Part shown: positions 8,586-21,064 of the stretch, one piece after another | How the letters are laid out: every line of letters starts with the position of its first letter | Position numbering within the stretch: the first letter of the stretch is position 1 | From: Leptospira ainazelensis | GTDB lineage: Bacteria; Spirochaetota; Leptospiria; Leptospirales; Leptospiraceae | Direction of reading: 5' to 3' | Length of the DNA stretch: 38,694 bases | Assembly (NCBI RefSeq): GCF_016918785.1 | Contig: NZ_JAFFPT010000020.1 | Span: forward strand, 1 to 38,694 | Program-made: the position numbers and the translations under genes | Notes under the pieces: model-generated | What the model was told of the DNA's origin: nothing | Database searches by the model: none | Seen by the model: the letters and a program-made list of their open reading frames with translations, nothing else

Positions 8586-9589
8586 ATCGCGGGTTCTATA
8601 TAAATCGCCGCAGCGGCGGAATAACCCGCACCCGCACAGACGAATAGAATCTTATGACCCGGTTTGATTCTTCCTTGTTTTCTTGCAAAGTCGAGGGCGT
8701 AAGGAATCGTTCCTGCTACGATATTTCCCGTGTGATCGATCGTGGTGATCACTTTTTCGGGAGAAATTCTCAGATTCTTGGCAACCGAACTCATAATTCT
8801 TATATTCGCTTGGTGAGGAATAAAGACATCGATTTCATCGAGAGAAAGTCCGGCCTCTTCGCAAATCTTTTGCGACATCAAAGTCATGATGGAAATTGCA
8901 TCGTCAAAAATGATCTTTCCTTCCACTTGCATAATCGTTGAATGAAGGTCATTCCGAACGGATTCCATAGAAGCCGGCATCGCGCTTCCTCCGGCCGGCG
9001 TATAGAGGTGTTCCGACTTCGAGCCGTCGGTCCAGAGTTTAGATGCGATCAAACCTTCTCCAGGTTTTCCTTTGCTAAGGATTACCGCGCCGGCTCCATC
9101 CCCGAAAATCGGAAAAAGTCTTAGATCGTTTTTGCGGACAAAACGAGATTTTACGTCGGCTCCGATCACAAGAACATTCCGTTCACCGGAATAGATCAGT
9201 CGCGCCGCGTGATCCAAGCCGAATAAAAATCCGGAGCAGGCGACTTGTTTATCTTCCGCCGGACAAGTCGCGCCGATTAAACTTTGAACCTTGGATGCGG
9301 CGGCCGGAGAAGTCCAATCTCCCGTCGAAGTACAAAGAATGATTCGATCCAAATCCCCCGAAGGAATATTTGCTTCTTCTAATGCAATGAAAGAGGCTTC
9401 CGCAGCGATATGACTGGTCGCGATTCCTTCCGGGGCCCAATGTCTTTGTCGAATGCCAAGATTGGATACGATCCAATCATCGGATGTATTGAGTCCCGAG
9501 TAGGAAATGAGTTCCAAGTTTGACACAGGCGGTCCGGGAAGATATCTACCGGTTCCTTGAATCCGAATTCCCCAAGATGAAGTTTTCAT
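8582..9589 (-). CDS. beta-ketoacyl-ACP synthase III-like (second copy)
   Basis: The 335-aa protein is a closer match to canonical FabH than the copy at 1277, with Cys118 (ACSGF), His259 (IPHQANIRI) and Asn289 (HTGNIVAGTIP). It should condense an acyl-CoA primer with a malonyl thioester. It is the first gene of the minus-strand operon (KAS III, SDR, ligase, DUF1574, CCR-like) and overlaps the SDR by four bases. About 70 bases separate it from the upstream lipoprotein gene, so a promoter is expected at 9590-9660, though none is clear by eye. Whether this is a second housekeeping FabH or dedicated to the cluster cannot be told; the tight operon favours the latter. Confidence 0.88.
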   Translation of the reverse strand: MKTSSWGIRIQGTGRYLPGPPVSNLELISYSGLNTSDDWIVSNLGIRQRHWAPEGIATSHIAAEASFIALEEANIPSGDLDRIILCTSTGDWTSPAAASKVQSLIGATCPAEDKQVACSGFLFGLDHAARLIYSGERNVLVIGADVKSRFVRKNDLRLFPIFGDGAGAVILSKGKPGEGLIASKLWTDGSKSEHLYTPAGGSAMPASMESVRNDLHSTIMQVEGKIIFDDAISIMTLMSQKICEEAGLSLDEIDVFIPHQANIRIMSSVAKNLRISPEKVITTIDHTGNIVAGTIPYALDFARKQGRIKPGHKILFVCAGAGYSAAAAIYIEPAI

Positions 9590-9660
9590 TTAATTTCGGA
9601 TTATTAAAACTCATTGTCGAGACGATGGCAATAAAAAAAAGATTTGTTTTTGAATCGATT

Positions 9661-10836
9661 TTAATGAAACCGATATTCGATTTGAATCGCCACGAAGGAC
9701 GAAGTTGCGGTTCCGTAGAGAGACGAAATTTGGGATAAGGTTTTGTCAAGGGCGATTACCGCCGGAGAAATATCGATATTTTCTAATATTCGATCGAAGG
9801 ATTTTTTTTGGTCCTTGGTTTCCGTCGTGAAAAGTGTTAATCCCCCTTTTGTCCGAATTTTTGGCTCGGACTTTGAAATAACAAAGACGTTAGTTCTATA
9901 AGTACGGGCATAAGAATCCGTAACCAATGCGAGGGTCACCTCGTCGATTCCGGGAGCCGCTTGAATTCCGATGTTTTCACGAGACCAAAAGGACAGAAAA
10001 TTTTTCGCCGCAGTCCAATAGTGTTTATTTTCAAATTTAAAATTCGACGTGTTGTGCTCGGTTCCCCAGTCGACTACGCCGAATTCTTTTGCAACCTGTT
10101 GTGCTCTTTTTTTTCCGGCAATGGATTCAACGAGGGCTATCGATATCGGAATGGAAGCGGTGACGCCGGTCGTAGTGATGATCTTCTCATCCACGACGTA
10201 ATGCCGATTTCGAACCCATTTGGTTTCGGTAAATTTTTTTTCCAAATCGTTAAGCGAATACCAATGTCCCGTTGCTCGTTTTCCTTTGAGAATTCCCGCG
10301 TTTGCGAGGAGCCAGGCTCCGTCGCAGATTCCGACGATGGTTGCTCCTTTCGACGTTTGTGATTGAATCCAGCGGATCAGATTAGAATTCTCCGAGTCGT
10401 GAACGGCGGGAACGATTACAAAATCCGCCCCTTCCGGAAAGGATCGATCAAAGTCCGAAAGCGTTTTTTCAATTTCAATTTCCAACGTTGGAAACATCCG
10501 CATCGTACCTGAGTTTGTTCCAAGAGCGTATACGTCCGCGACTTCCGATCTCCTGAAAACGCCGTAGGGAACGATAAAGTCCGAAAGTTCCGTGTATTCG
10601 TTCTCGCCAATAACCGCGACGACCGGACGTTTTCTGTCGAACCTCGGTTTGAAGGTTTGGATTTTTTCTTCGACAAAGGATTCGGAATTAGGTTCGGCGA
10701 TTTTTTCCGAAGGGTTTGCGCAGCTGAAAAAAAATATAGAATCTACGAGTTGAAAGAGAACAAGAAAGAAAAAGATTCTTTTTGAGTTTCGTTTTTTCGC
10801 GGATGAAATGTTTGTATCGTTTTGTTTCATGCTCAT
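9661..10836 (-). CDS. DJ-1/PfpI (AraC-type GATase-like) lipoprotein
   Basis: The start at 10836 (MSMKQND) or 10830 gives a protein of about 390 aa; an upstream extension would run into the divergent promoter region and lacks signal-peptide logic. A basic N-terminus and hydrophobic stretch end in FFSC (Cys39), suggesting a lipoprotein. Residues 70-235 match the GATase1/DJ-1 domain of AraC regulators such as FtrA and GlxA: GICDGAWLLANAGIL with nucleophile-position Cys171, followed by KRATGHW (His191). Around residues 300-335 a second, degenerate DJ-1-like start is visible (PGIDEVTLALVTDSYART). No DNA-binding domain is attached; the neighbour at 10948 supplies one. It probably senses or modifies a small molecule in the envelope, but the ligand is unknown. 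Confidence 0.75.
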   Translation of the reverse strand: MSMKQNDTNISSAKKRNSKRIFFFLVLFQLVDSIFFFSCANPSEKIAEPNSESFVEEKIQTFKPRFDRKRPVVAVIGENEYTELSDFIVPYGVFRRSEVADVYALGTNSGTMRMFPTLEIEIEKTLSDFDRSFPEGADFVIVPAVHDSENSNLIRWIQSQTSKGATIVGICDGAWLLANAGILKGKRATGHWYSLNDLEKKFTETKWVRNRHYVVDEKIITTTGVTASIPISIALVESIAGKKRAQQVAKEFGVVDWGTEHNTSNFKFENKHYWTAAKNFLSFWSRENIGIQAAPGIDEVTLALVTDSYARTYRTNVFVISKSEPKIRTKGGLTLFTTETKDQKKSFDRILENIDISPAVIALDKTLSQISSLYGTATSSFVAIQIEYRFH

Positions 10837-10947
10837 CAGTCTGTCATAACTTTGGAAAAGAGTCGTCCTTCCGTATCCGGAAGGACCGAAATTTTTCGAA
10901 TCGTAAAAAAATATGGACAGAGTGAAAGGATTCCCTTCAATCATTTT

Positions 10948-12051
10948 ATGCTTATATTAGTAGCCTTTGGTTCGGGACTTGCGTTCTTGCTGGCTCTTGC
11001 AAATCTAATAAACGGCGGAAACAAATTTCATCCTAAGAATTCGAAACTCGAACCATCGCGGTTTCGTTTATTCGATCAAAATTCCACTTCGATCCTTTTT
11101 TTCTGCGTGGCGATCGTTCAATTTCATATTTATTTGGAGCTCTCGGACGAATTGAAAAAAGTTTCGTGGTTTGCGGAATGGAACGTTCCTTTCCTTTTTT
11201 TAATCGGACCTTTTACATATCTATACTTTGAAGAATTGAGCGGAGCGAAACAGACTCGGATTCGATTCTTTCATTTTTTACCCGCTCTTTTTTCATTCAT
11301 TCTAATGTTTCCTTTTTATTTTCGCGATATAGAAACCAAAAGAGTATTTCTGGCAAATCCGAATTCGGAAGACCCGTTTCACCGGATTGTTCTTTCACTT
11401 TTGATCCTTGGAACTTTGTCGAACTTTTTGTATCCGGCGGTTTTATTTTTTAAGGTATGGAGATGGAGAAAAAAAACGGTTAAAGAACTTCGTAAAGTAT
11501 TTTCACCGTTTCTAATTTTGTTCGCGGCGACTCTTGCGATCTTATTTTTATTCGTAATCGCACAGACATTTTATATGCCTTTGTTTTTAATCGCCGCCGA
11601 TGCATTGACGTTTTTGATATCGGCGATCTTTCTCATGAGTGCAACTCATTCTTCCGTCGTCCTTAACTTTCAAAAAGAATCCAGGGAAGCCCGTTATAAA
11701 GAAAGCCGCCTTGTAGGATTGGACGTGGACGCCATTTTGATTCGTCTGGATGATAGGATGAGAATCAAAAGAATTTTTTTGGATGAAACTCTGACTCTTG
11801 CAAAACTAGCAAAAGAAATGGATATTCATACACATCAGCTTTCCGAAATTCTCAACGCCCGATTGCATCTAACGTTTCGCGATTATATCACTCAGTTTCG
11901 ACTTGAGGAAGCCGCAAAACTTTTAAAGGAAGAATCGGATCGTTCGGTTCTTTCGATCCTTTATGCTTCCGGATTCAATTCCAAATCGGCATTTCATAAA
12001 CTTTTTCAGGAAAGGTTCGGTTGTTCCCCGTCTTCCTATCGATCGCAATAA
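10948..12051 (+). CDS. membrane-anchored AraC-family regulator
   Basis: I choose the ATG at 10948 (MLILVAFGSG), giving 367 aa. An open frame extends upstream to a TTG at 10822, but that would overlap the divergent lipoprotein and disrupt the first membrane segment. The N-terminal 230 residues contain about six or seven hydrophobic segments, and the C-terminal 100 residues form an AraC HTH_18 domain (TLAKLAKEMDIHTHQLSEIL, then ILYASGFNSKSAFHKLFQ and RFGCSPSSYR). It is therefore a one-component membrane regulator, an architecture common in leptospires. It is divergent from the DJ-1/GATase lipoprotein, with about 110 bases between the two starts, which suggests a functional sensor/regulator pair and possible control of both promoters. 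Confidence 0.85.
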   Translation: MLILVAFGSGLAFLLALANLINGGNKFHPKNSKLEPSRFRLFDQNSTSILFFCVAIVQFHIYLELSDELKKVSWFAEWNVPFLFLIGPFTYLYFEELSGAKQTRIRFFHFLPALFSFILMFPFYFRDIETKRVFLANPNSEDPFHRIVLSLLILGTLSNFLYPAVLFFKVWRWRKKTVKELRKVFSPFLILFAATLAILFLFVIAQTFYMPLFLIAADALTFLISAIFLMSATHSSVVLNFQKESREARYKESRLVGLDVDAILIRLDDRMRIKRIFLDETLTLAKLAKEMDIHTHQLSEILNARLHLTFRDYITQFRLEEAAKLLKEESDRSVLSILYASGFNSKSAFHKLFQERFGCSPSSYRSQ

Positions 12052-12375
12052 AGTCGGCTCCATTTGTTTCTGTGTAAAAAGAAACCCGCGAATCCAATTT
12101 TTTTTCGATTTAGAATTTCTTAGGAACCTGCATTTGTTTTTAAAGAAAGCGGGTGGAAATTTCAATGATAGTAAATGGGCGTTCTGAAACCGAATTTCCA
12201 TTTTTAGAATAGAATTCGATCAAAGAGTTCAAAAACAAGTTTTGCGCTCTATGGTATTTTAGGTTTTGCTGAAAGTATTTTATCTAGGAAGAAATATTTT
12301 TCCTATTGTCTTTGCCGATTTGTTGTAGAATAAATAAACTTCAACAATCGAATCTTACAGTTTGGATAGAAAAAT
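12052..12375. other. intergenic region upstream of the histidine kinase
   Basis: These 324 bases hold no convincing gene. The only structure seen is an imperfect inverted repeat close to the kinase start (12320-12347). No strong promoter could be fixed by eye. Confidence 0.5.
12320..12347. repeat. inverted repeat upstream of the kinase gene
   Basis: TTGTTGTAG (12320-12328) and CTTCAACAA (12339-12347) pair at eight of nine positions around an AT-only 10-base centre, 28 bases before the kinase ATG. It could be an operator or a 5'-leader hairpin. Confidence 0.35.
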
Positions 12376-13503
12376 ATGAAAATCTCCGCGTGGATTAACG
12401 GAATTTATAAGGATCGAGATTATCTGACAAGAAGCCGCGTTTTTCATTTTTTTGTATTTAACGTTTCCTTCTTTTTATTAAGTGTTTCATCCTACTTTTT
12501 TCTTTGGTTTACAAGAGGCCAATTTCTCCGTTTCGGCTTTTTGATAATGACCTTCGCGTCCCTGCTTTCCTTGATCTTTCTTTTGAGAAAAAAATTCGAA
12601 GTCGCGCTTCGTATCATTTTGGTTTCGAGCGTTTGTTCCATCACCTTGGGCTGGTTTTTTCCTCCTCCGAACATCGGTTTGGATACGGTGGGCAAAAACC
12701 AGGTCCTAAACATATTCATTATGATTTTCTTATATTTTTCCGATATCAAAAAGACGATTTTGGTTACTTTATATTGTCTGTTATTGATTGTCCTCGACGA
12801 GTTTTATTTAAAAAAGGTAAACGACATTCTCCATATAGCGGATAGAATCGGATTGTTCTTAATGTTCGCGGTGATTTCTATTTTGGCGGTGCGAACCCTG
12901 CACGGTTCGGTTCGGGAAAAGAACGAGCTGATTCAGGAGATCCACCACAGAGTCCGAAACAATTTGCAGGTTCTTTCCGGTTTGTTGGAAATGCATAGTA
13001 GCTCTGACAAGGGAAATACTCAAATCATTCTTTCCGATTTTCAGGATAGAATATTAGCAATTTCTGAAGTTCATAATTACCTTTATAAATCCGAAAATTA
13101 TTCGGAAATAGACTTTGCCGACGTGATCGAAAAGATCACGGTAAACCTTCTGAACAAACTTGGAAAACAGAAGATCCAAATCGAAAACGACACTTCTCAA
13201 ACTTTTGTTAGGATCGAAATCGCCATTCCGTGCGCGATTATTTTTAGCGAACTTCTTTCTAATTCTTTAAAACACGCCTTTCCTACGGAAGAGGGGGCGA
13301 TTGAAATTCTATTTAAGAAAGAAGGGAATACTTATTCTTTGAAGGTCGCGGATAACGGCTCGGGAATTCGTGATTCTAAAGTTTGGCTAAAACCGAATAC
13401 AGCAGGATTTACTCTGATTCAGATTCTAACAAAACAGATACGAGGTAATTTTAGAATTTTTACGGAATCCGGTTCCAAAAGTATTCTCGAATTCAATTCA
13501 TAA
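12376..13503 (+). CDS. membrane sensor histidine kinase, HisKA_2 type
   Basis: The 375-aa protein has about six membrane segments in residues 22-175 and no recognisable extracellular sensor domain. It then has a HisKA_2 dimerisation/phosphoacceptor motif EIHHRVRNNLQVLSGLLEMH (188-207; His190 or His191) and a HATPase_c domain with N-box ELLSNSLKHAF and G-box DNGSGI. HisKA_2 kinases often signal to atypical response regulators or to other output proteins. No response regulator lies in the window, so it is an orphan here. Its 3' end converges on ctaB with 80 bases between. The signal is unknown; proximity to haem and oxidase genes is not evidence of redox sensing. Confidence 0.85.
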   Translation: MKISAWINGIYKDRDYLTRSRVFHFFVFNVSFFLLSVSSYFFLWFTRGQFLRFGFLIMTFASLLSLIFLLRKKFEVALRIILVSSVCSITLGWFFPPPNIGLDTVGKNQVLNIFIMIFLYFSDIKKTILVTLYCLLLIVLDEFYLKKVNDILHIADRIGLFLMFAVISILAVRTLHGSVREKNELIQEIHHRVRNNLQVLSGLLEMHSSSDKGNTQIILSDFQDRILAISEVHNYLYKSENYSEIDFADVIEKITVNLLNKLGKQKIQIENDTSQTFVRIEIAIPCAIIFSELLSNSLKHAFPTEEGAIEILFKKEGNTYSLKVADNGSGIRDSKVWLKPNTAGFTLIQILTKQIRGNFRIFTESGSKSILEFNS

Positions 13504-13583
13504 AGTGCGATGATTTAATAAAATTGAATATTCTAAAAATGAAAAGAGTTCGATTTTCCAGACCGACTGTTCTTTATCTTTAA

Positions 13584-14453
13584 TCAGAGACTGTGATCGA
13601 CGACGATCATAGCATTGATCAAAAACAAATGAAAGATGGAAAAGAAAAAGAACCTTCTCGCGGATTGTCTTTCCGGATTTTTCATCAGTTGAAAGGATAG
13701 AACTCCCATCCAAATACAAACGAGCACGGTGGAAATCAAATAGAGAAGTCCCATCGAAGGTTCGAAAAAATAAAAACCGATGCAGGAAATCGAATAGAGA
13801 ATCGTATAAAAAAAGATGGAACGAGCCGTTTGTTCGATTCCCTTTACGACGGGCAGCATCGGAAAGTCAGCGTCTGAATAATCTTCTTTTAGAAAGATCG
13901 CGAGCGCCCAGAAATGCGCCGGAGTCCATAGGAAGATCATCGAAAAAAGAATCCATGCCTGAATCGGGAGGGAATTTCCCATTGCAGCGTAGCCGATCAA
14001 AGGCCCCACACAACCCGCAACGCCGCCGATTACGATATTCTGCGGAGTTCTAGGTTTGAGAAGAATCGTATATAAAAATACGTAAGATATCAGCGCTGCA
14101 AACGCGCAGAGAGCCGTAAGAAGGTTTACGTAGACAGTAAGGAGATAAAAGGACACTCCCATCATTGCAAAGCCGACTAACGTTGCTTGTAGTGTGCCGA
14201 TTCTTCCCGCAGGAATGGGACGATTGGAGGTCCTTTTCATCTTCGCGTCCCTGTCCTTTTCGATCACTTGATTGAAAATAAAGGAAGCCGAGGACATAAA
14301 GAATGTTCCCAAAAGGGTGATCGCAATTAAAAAGCCGGAAGGAGATTGGTTTCCTGCGAGATACAAGCCGGGAATGATGGTCGCCAAAACGAGAGTTGTC
14401 ACCCTCGGTTTGATCATTTGATTCCAATCGGAAAGGAAGGTCGAGCTTGCCAT
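13584..14453 (-). CDS. ctaB: protohaem IX farnesyltransferase (haem O synthase)
   Basis: The 289-aa UbiA-family membrane enzyme transfers a farnesyl group to protohaem to make haem O, the first step to haem A for the caa3 oxidase. The prenyl-diphosphate site is visible as [19 protein letters not shown] (61-79), with Asn61, Asp67 and Asp69, and there are about eight to nine membrane segments. It lies 18 bases downstream of ctaA on the same strand, so the two are one operon, divergent from the oxidase structural genes. Length and motifs are normal. Confidence 0.95.
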   Translation of the reverse strand: MASSTFLSDWNQMIKPRVTTLVLATIIPGLYLAGNQSPSGFLIAITLLGTFFMSSASFIFNQVIEKDRDAKMKRTSNRPIPAGRIGTLQATLVGFAMMGVSFYLLTVYVNLLTALCAFAALISYVFLYTILLKPRTPQNIVIGGVAGCVGPLIGYAAMGNSLPIQAWILFSMIFLWTPAHFWALAIFLKEDYSDADFPMLPVVKGIEQTARSIFFYTILYSISCIGFYFFEPSMGLLYLISTVLVCIWMGVLSFQLMKNPERQSARRFFFFSIFHLFLINAMIVVDHSL

Positions 14454-14471
14454 GATTATAATATCCTGAAA

Positions 14472-15425
14472 TTATCTTTCAGGCCCCCGTTCCATCTCCG
14501 CGGTTAAAACGATAGCCCTGGAGATTAAAGAAAGATATGAGAAAGTAAGCAGTAGAACCGCAAAACCCGTGTGAAGCGCCGTTACTAATTTAGGAAGTCC
14601 GAAAAAAACATTCAGAATTCCTAAAATGATCTGTGCGACCAAAAGATACATGGATATCTGAAGAAAACGTTTGCTCGTGGTCGGGAATCTTTTCCAAATT
14701 GCGAATCCCAACGCGAGCGCGAGAAGGAGAGCCACGGAATAAGCTCCGAATCTATGAAAAATTTGAATTCTTACGATTTCCAATGGATGATCCGGAATCC
14801 ATTGTCCCCAACAGGTAGGAAAATCCGGACAGGCCAAGCCGGCGTAATGAGAACTAACGCGTCCTCCGAGAATGATCTGAATTACGATTCCTATTAAAAG
14901 GAGAAAAAGAAGAATATTATCTTTTCTGAATAAAGAGTCGGGTTTGATAAATGACTCTTTATGATTCCGCGATTTGTTTCTCGCGTCGATGGAAACGGTC
15001 AATATTACCAAGAAGAATGCGATCGCATTGAGAAGATGCAAATTTACCGAAGTCGGATCCAACTTCAAAGTCACCGTCAGTCTTCCTAAGTTGATTTGGG
15101 AGATAAGAAGGAGGACCGCAAGTCCTAAATAAATTCCGAATTCTTCTCTTAAAATTTTATCGGCGAAAGTCCAGATCGTTAGGGCTAAAAGAATCAAACC
15201 CAGAAAGCCCGAATAATAACGATGGGAAACCTCCATAAAAATTTGAAAGTCGAAAGTTGGAAAAATTTTTCCAAAACAGAAAGGCCAATCCGGACAAGCG
15301 AGGCCGGATCCGGTAGCTCTCACTAAGGGGCCGTAGAGCAAATTTAAAAAAATGAGAATGCTCAGAAAGAGAGAGATTTTATAGAATAGGCGAAATTTAG
15401 AAGAAAGGTCCAAGTTAGAGTTCAT
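14472..15425 (-). CDS. ctaA: haem A synthase (COX15/CtaA)
   Basis: The 317-aa, eight-helix membrane protein oxidises the haem O methyl group to the formyl of haem A. The duplicated four-helix architecture is evident from paired motifs: GLACPDWPFCFG with SHRYYSGFLG in the first half and GLACPDFPTCWG with FHRFGAYSV in the second, plus LHTGFAVLL near the end for haem binding. Both halves carry the CPDxPxC loop cysteines. It is the first gene of the ctaA-ctaB operon; the 183 bases to the divergent small gene at 15609 must hold both promoters, though I cannot place them firmly. Confidence 0.95.
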   Translation of the reverse strand: MNSNLDLSSKFRLFYKISLFLSILIFLNLLYGPLVRATGSGLACPDWPFCFGKIFPTFDFQIFMEVSHRYYSGFLGLILLALTIWTFADKILREEFGIYLGLAVLLLISQINLGRLTVTLKLDPTSVNLHLLNAIAFFLVILTVSIDARNKSRNHKESFIKPDSLFRKDNILLFLLLIGIVIQIILGGRVSSHYAGLACPDFPTCWGQWIPDHPLEIVRIQIFHRFGAYSVALLLALALGFAIWKRFPTTSKRFLQISMYLLVAQIILGILNVFFGLPKLVTALHTGFAVLLLTFSYLSLISRAIVLTAEMERGPER

Positions 15426-15608
15426 TCTTTCCTTAAGACCTCGAAAGAGGTTCTGAATTTACCATACTCGAAAAATGGTTCTTAAGGGCAATGTGAAAGT
15501 AAAATTTAAATATTACTTCCAAAAAAACAGATTCATCCGATCTTGTCCTTGAATCTTCCGATTTTCTTCTCCATAAGAGAATGAGAATCAAATACAGGAG
15601 CCTTTTCT

Positions 15609-15761
15609 ATGGCACAAAAAGAAGGATATAATAAACCAGGATTCTGGACTTTCGTAATCGTTCTCGTAGGAAATTTAGTATTCTTTACTTATATTTCTTT
15701 CTTTCATCCGGGAGTGAAAGAACACTCTCTCAATCTTCCTGGAACTTCACAGGCTAAATAA
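15609..15761 (+). CDS. 50-aa single-span membrane protein leading the oxidase operon
   Basis: This frame encodes 50 residues (starts MAQKEGYNKPGFWTF, ends LPGTSQAK). An AGGAG ribosome site at 15596-15600 lies eight bases before the ATG. Residues 12-33 form one hydrophobic helix with a short cytoplasmic head, a layout similar to small accessory subunits of haem-copper oxidases, but no homology to a named subunit is claimed. Its stop lies 29 bases before the Sco start and it has the same strand as the following oxidase genes. Good ribosome site, operon context and a clean membrane helix argue that it is real. Confidence 0.75.
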   Translation: MAQKEGYNKPGFWTFVIVLVGNLVFFTYISFFHPGVKEHSLNLPGTSQAK

Positions 15762-15790
15762 TATCTGGGAAAAATCCCAGGAGCTAAACC

Positions 15791-16636
<846 letters not shown>

Positions 16637-16640
16637 ACAA

Positions 16641-17642
<1,002 letters not shown>

Positions 17643-17651
17643 GAGAGGAAC

Positions 17652-19894
<2,243 letters not shown>

Positions 19895-19938
19895 AGTCCG
19901 ATCTTAGAATCTGAAACCGGGAGAAATCCCGAAATCAT

Positions 19939-19970
19939 AAAACCCCGGTTTGATCCCGGGGTTTTTTGTT
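19939..19970 (+). terminator. intrinsic terminator of the oxidase operon
   Basis: AAAACCCCGG pairs with CCGGGGTTTT around a seven-base loop and runs into TTTTTTGTTTT. It follows the coxC stop by about 45 bases. It is among the clearest terminators in the window. Confidence 0.92.
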
Positions 19971-20148
19971 TTATATCAAGGAAGAATATTTTAGAAAGCC
20001 ATTCTTCTTGGATTTGATGTTTATACAAAGATTCGAAGTGATCCTCCTGATTTTTTGATTCCTCAGAAAGGAATTTAAACTATAACATGAATATTTAATA
20101 TGTATTTTTAGAGTTTACTCGTATTTAAAAAATGTAACTTCAGTCGCA

Positions 20149-20179
20149 AGAGTTTTGGTATCCTTACCGAAAAAACTCT
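20149..20179 (+). promoter_or_regulatory. leader hairpin upstream of a lipoprotein gene
   Basis: AGAGTTTTGGTA (20149-20160) pairs with TACC (20165-20168) and AAAACTCT (20172-20179) around a TCCT loop and a three-base bulge. It ends 44 bases before the lipoprotein ATG. A leader structure is possible. The rest of 19971-20223 shows no gene. Confidence 0.3.
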
Positions 20180-20223
20180 CAGTAAATTTCAAAAAAACAA
20201 TCAAGGAAGAACGGTGTCGCTTT

Positions 20224-20523
20224 ATGAAAAGAATCATCATGTCCGTATTCGTACTGTTAGTGTTATTGGTTGGTTGCAAGCCTTGCTCCGATTTGGAAAC
20301 TAAGATTTGCGCTGATCTCGGAGAAAAGTGTGAGAAGTGGAAAAGTTTAGGAAAACCCGGTTTGCCCCCGGAAGACCAAGATGAATATCGTTCCGGAAGA
20401 AGAAAGTTGATCTCTGCTGTCCTCGAAAATGTAGGATTGTTGGAGCGAAACGCGCAGGCTTGTCAAGGTTTGTCGTCAAATTATGAAACCTTGATCGTGC
20501 CGATAAAAAAAGCGGTTCAATAA
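20224..20523 (+). CDS. small Cys-containing lipoprotein
   Basis: From the ATG at 20224 the protein is 99 aa, with a hydrophobic signal (VFVLLVLLVGC, lipobox LVGC at about 15-18). The mature part has Cys pairs (CKPCSDLETKICADLGEKC) and a helical, charged remainder ending LIVPIKKAVQ. I do not recognise the family. An extended reading from 20155 would bury the signal peptide behind 23 residues, so it is rejected. It stands alone between the oxidase terminator and its own terminator. Envelope location is the only firm inference. Confidence 0.75.
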   Translation: MKRIIMSVFVLLVLLVGCKPCSDLETKICADLGEKCEKWKSLGKPGLPPEDQDEYRSGRRKLISAVLENVGLLERNAQACQGLSSNYETLIVPIKKAVQ

Positions 20524-20580
20524 TCGTCGATCGAATCCAAAACTTTTGATCGGGGAATTTTCCCTCAACACTCGAGAACC

Positions 20581-20612
20581 AAAACGGCCTTGGAAATCCA
20601 AGGTCGTTTTTT
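20581..20612 (+). terminator. intrinsic terminator
   Basis: AAAACGGCCTTGG (20581-20593) pairs with CCAAGGTCGTTTT (20598-20610) with one G-T wobble and an AAAT loop, followed by further T. It follows the small lipoprotein gene by 57 bases. Confidence 0.85.
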
Positions 20613-20671
20613 GAAACCTTTCTAAAAACGAACCAAAGAAAAAGAAACGATTTGTTACTGAAATAGTCGTT

Positions 20672-20977
20672 ATGAAAATTCGTTGGATCAATGATGAAGT
20701 AAAACCGATTTTAGGTTCTCCCAAATGGGTTCAGTTTGTCGCCAAATATCCCTTTTTAAATCTTATACCTTCCATTATACTTTTTATCTACGCCTTCTAT
20801 TGGCGTTCTTGGATTTTAGAATGGGAAAGCGGAGAGAAGAAAAGTCTCTATCTTGGTAAATTAGAATTTTTGTATGATCTTTTCGGAAGAAACGGAGTTG
20901 TAGGATTCTATTGTGTAATCGGCGCCTGTTTTCTTTGGGTTTTCTGGATCTTTGCGATCGGAAAACCTAAAAACTGA
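20672..20977 (+). CDS. small two-span membrane protein, unknown function
   Basis: The 101-aa protein has two hydrophobic segments, about residues 26-43 and 75-95, separated by a charged loop with LYLGKLEFLYDLFGRNG. Aromatic content is high. No family is recognised. It lies between a terminator and the SPOR-like gene on the same strand, 87 bases apart, and may share that transcript. The ribosome site is weak, but the frame and hydrophobic pattern look genuine. Confidence 0.65.
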   Translation: MKIRWINDEVKPILGSPKWVQFVAKYPFLNLIPSIILFIYAFYWRSWILEWESGEKKSLYLGKLEFLYDLFGRNGVVGFYCVIGACFLWVFWIFAIGKPKN

Positions 20978-21064
20978 AACCGGTTCTTATCTTGGTTTAT
21001 CATTTTTTTTCGACTGAATTTGGGCATTTAGGCCGATTTTAAAGATAGAATTTAGGATTGCTAA

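Noticed and set aside
6256..9589. OleABCD-type olefin/beta-lactone cluster (KAS III, ligase, SDR)
   Set aside because: The SDR is a 266-aa classical type with YxxxK rather than the long OleD form, no OleB-like hydrolase is present, and the ligase has ordinary acyl-CoA synthetase motifs.
10822..10947. N-terminal extension of the AraC regulator
   Set aside because: It begins at a TTG inside the start of the divergent lipoprotein gene and adds a polar stretch before the first membrane helix.
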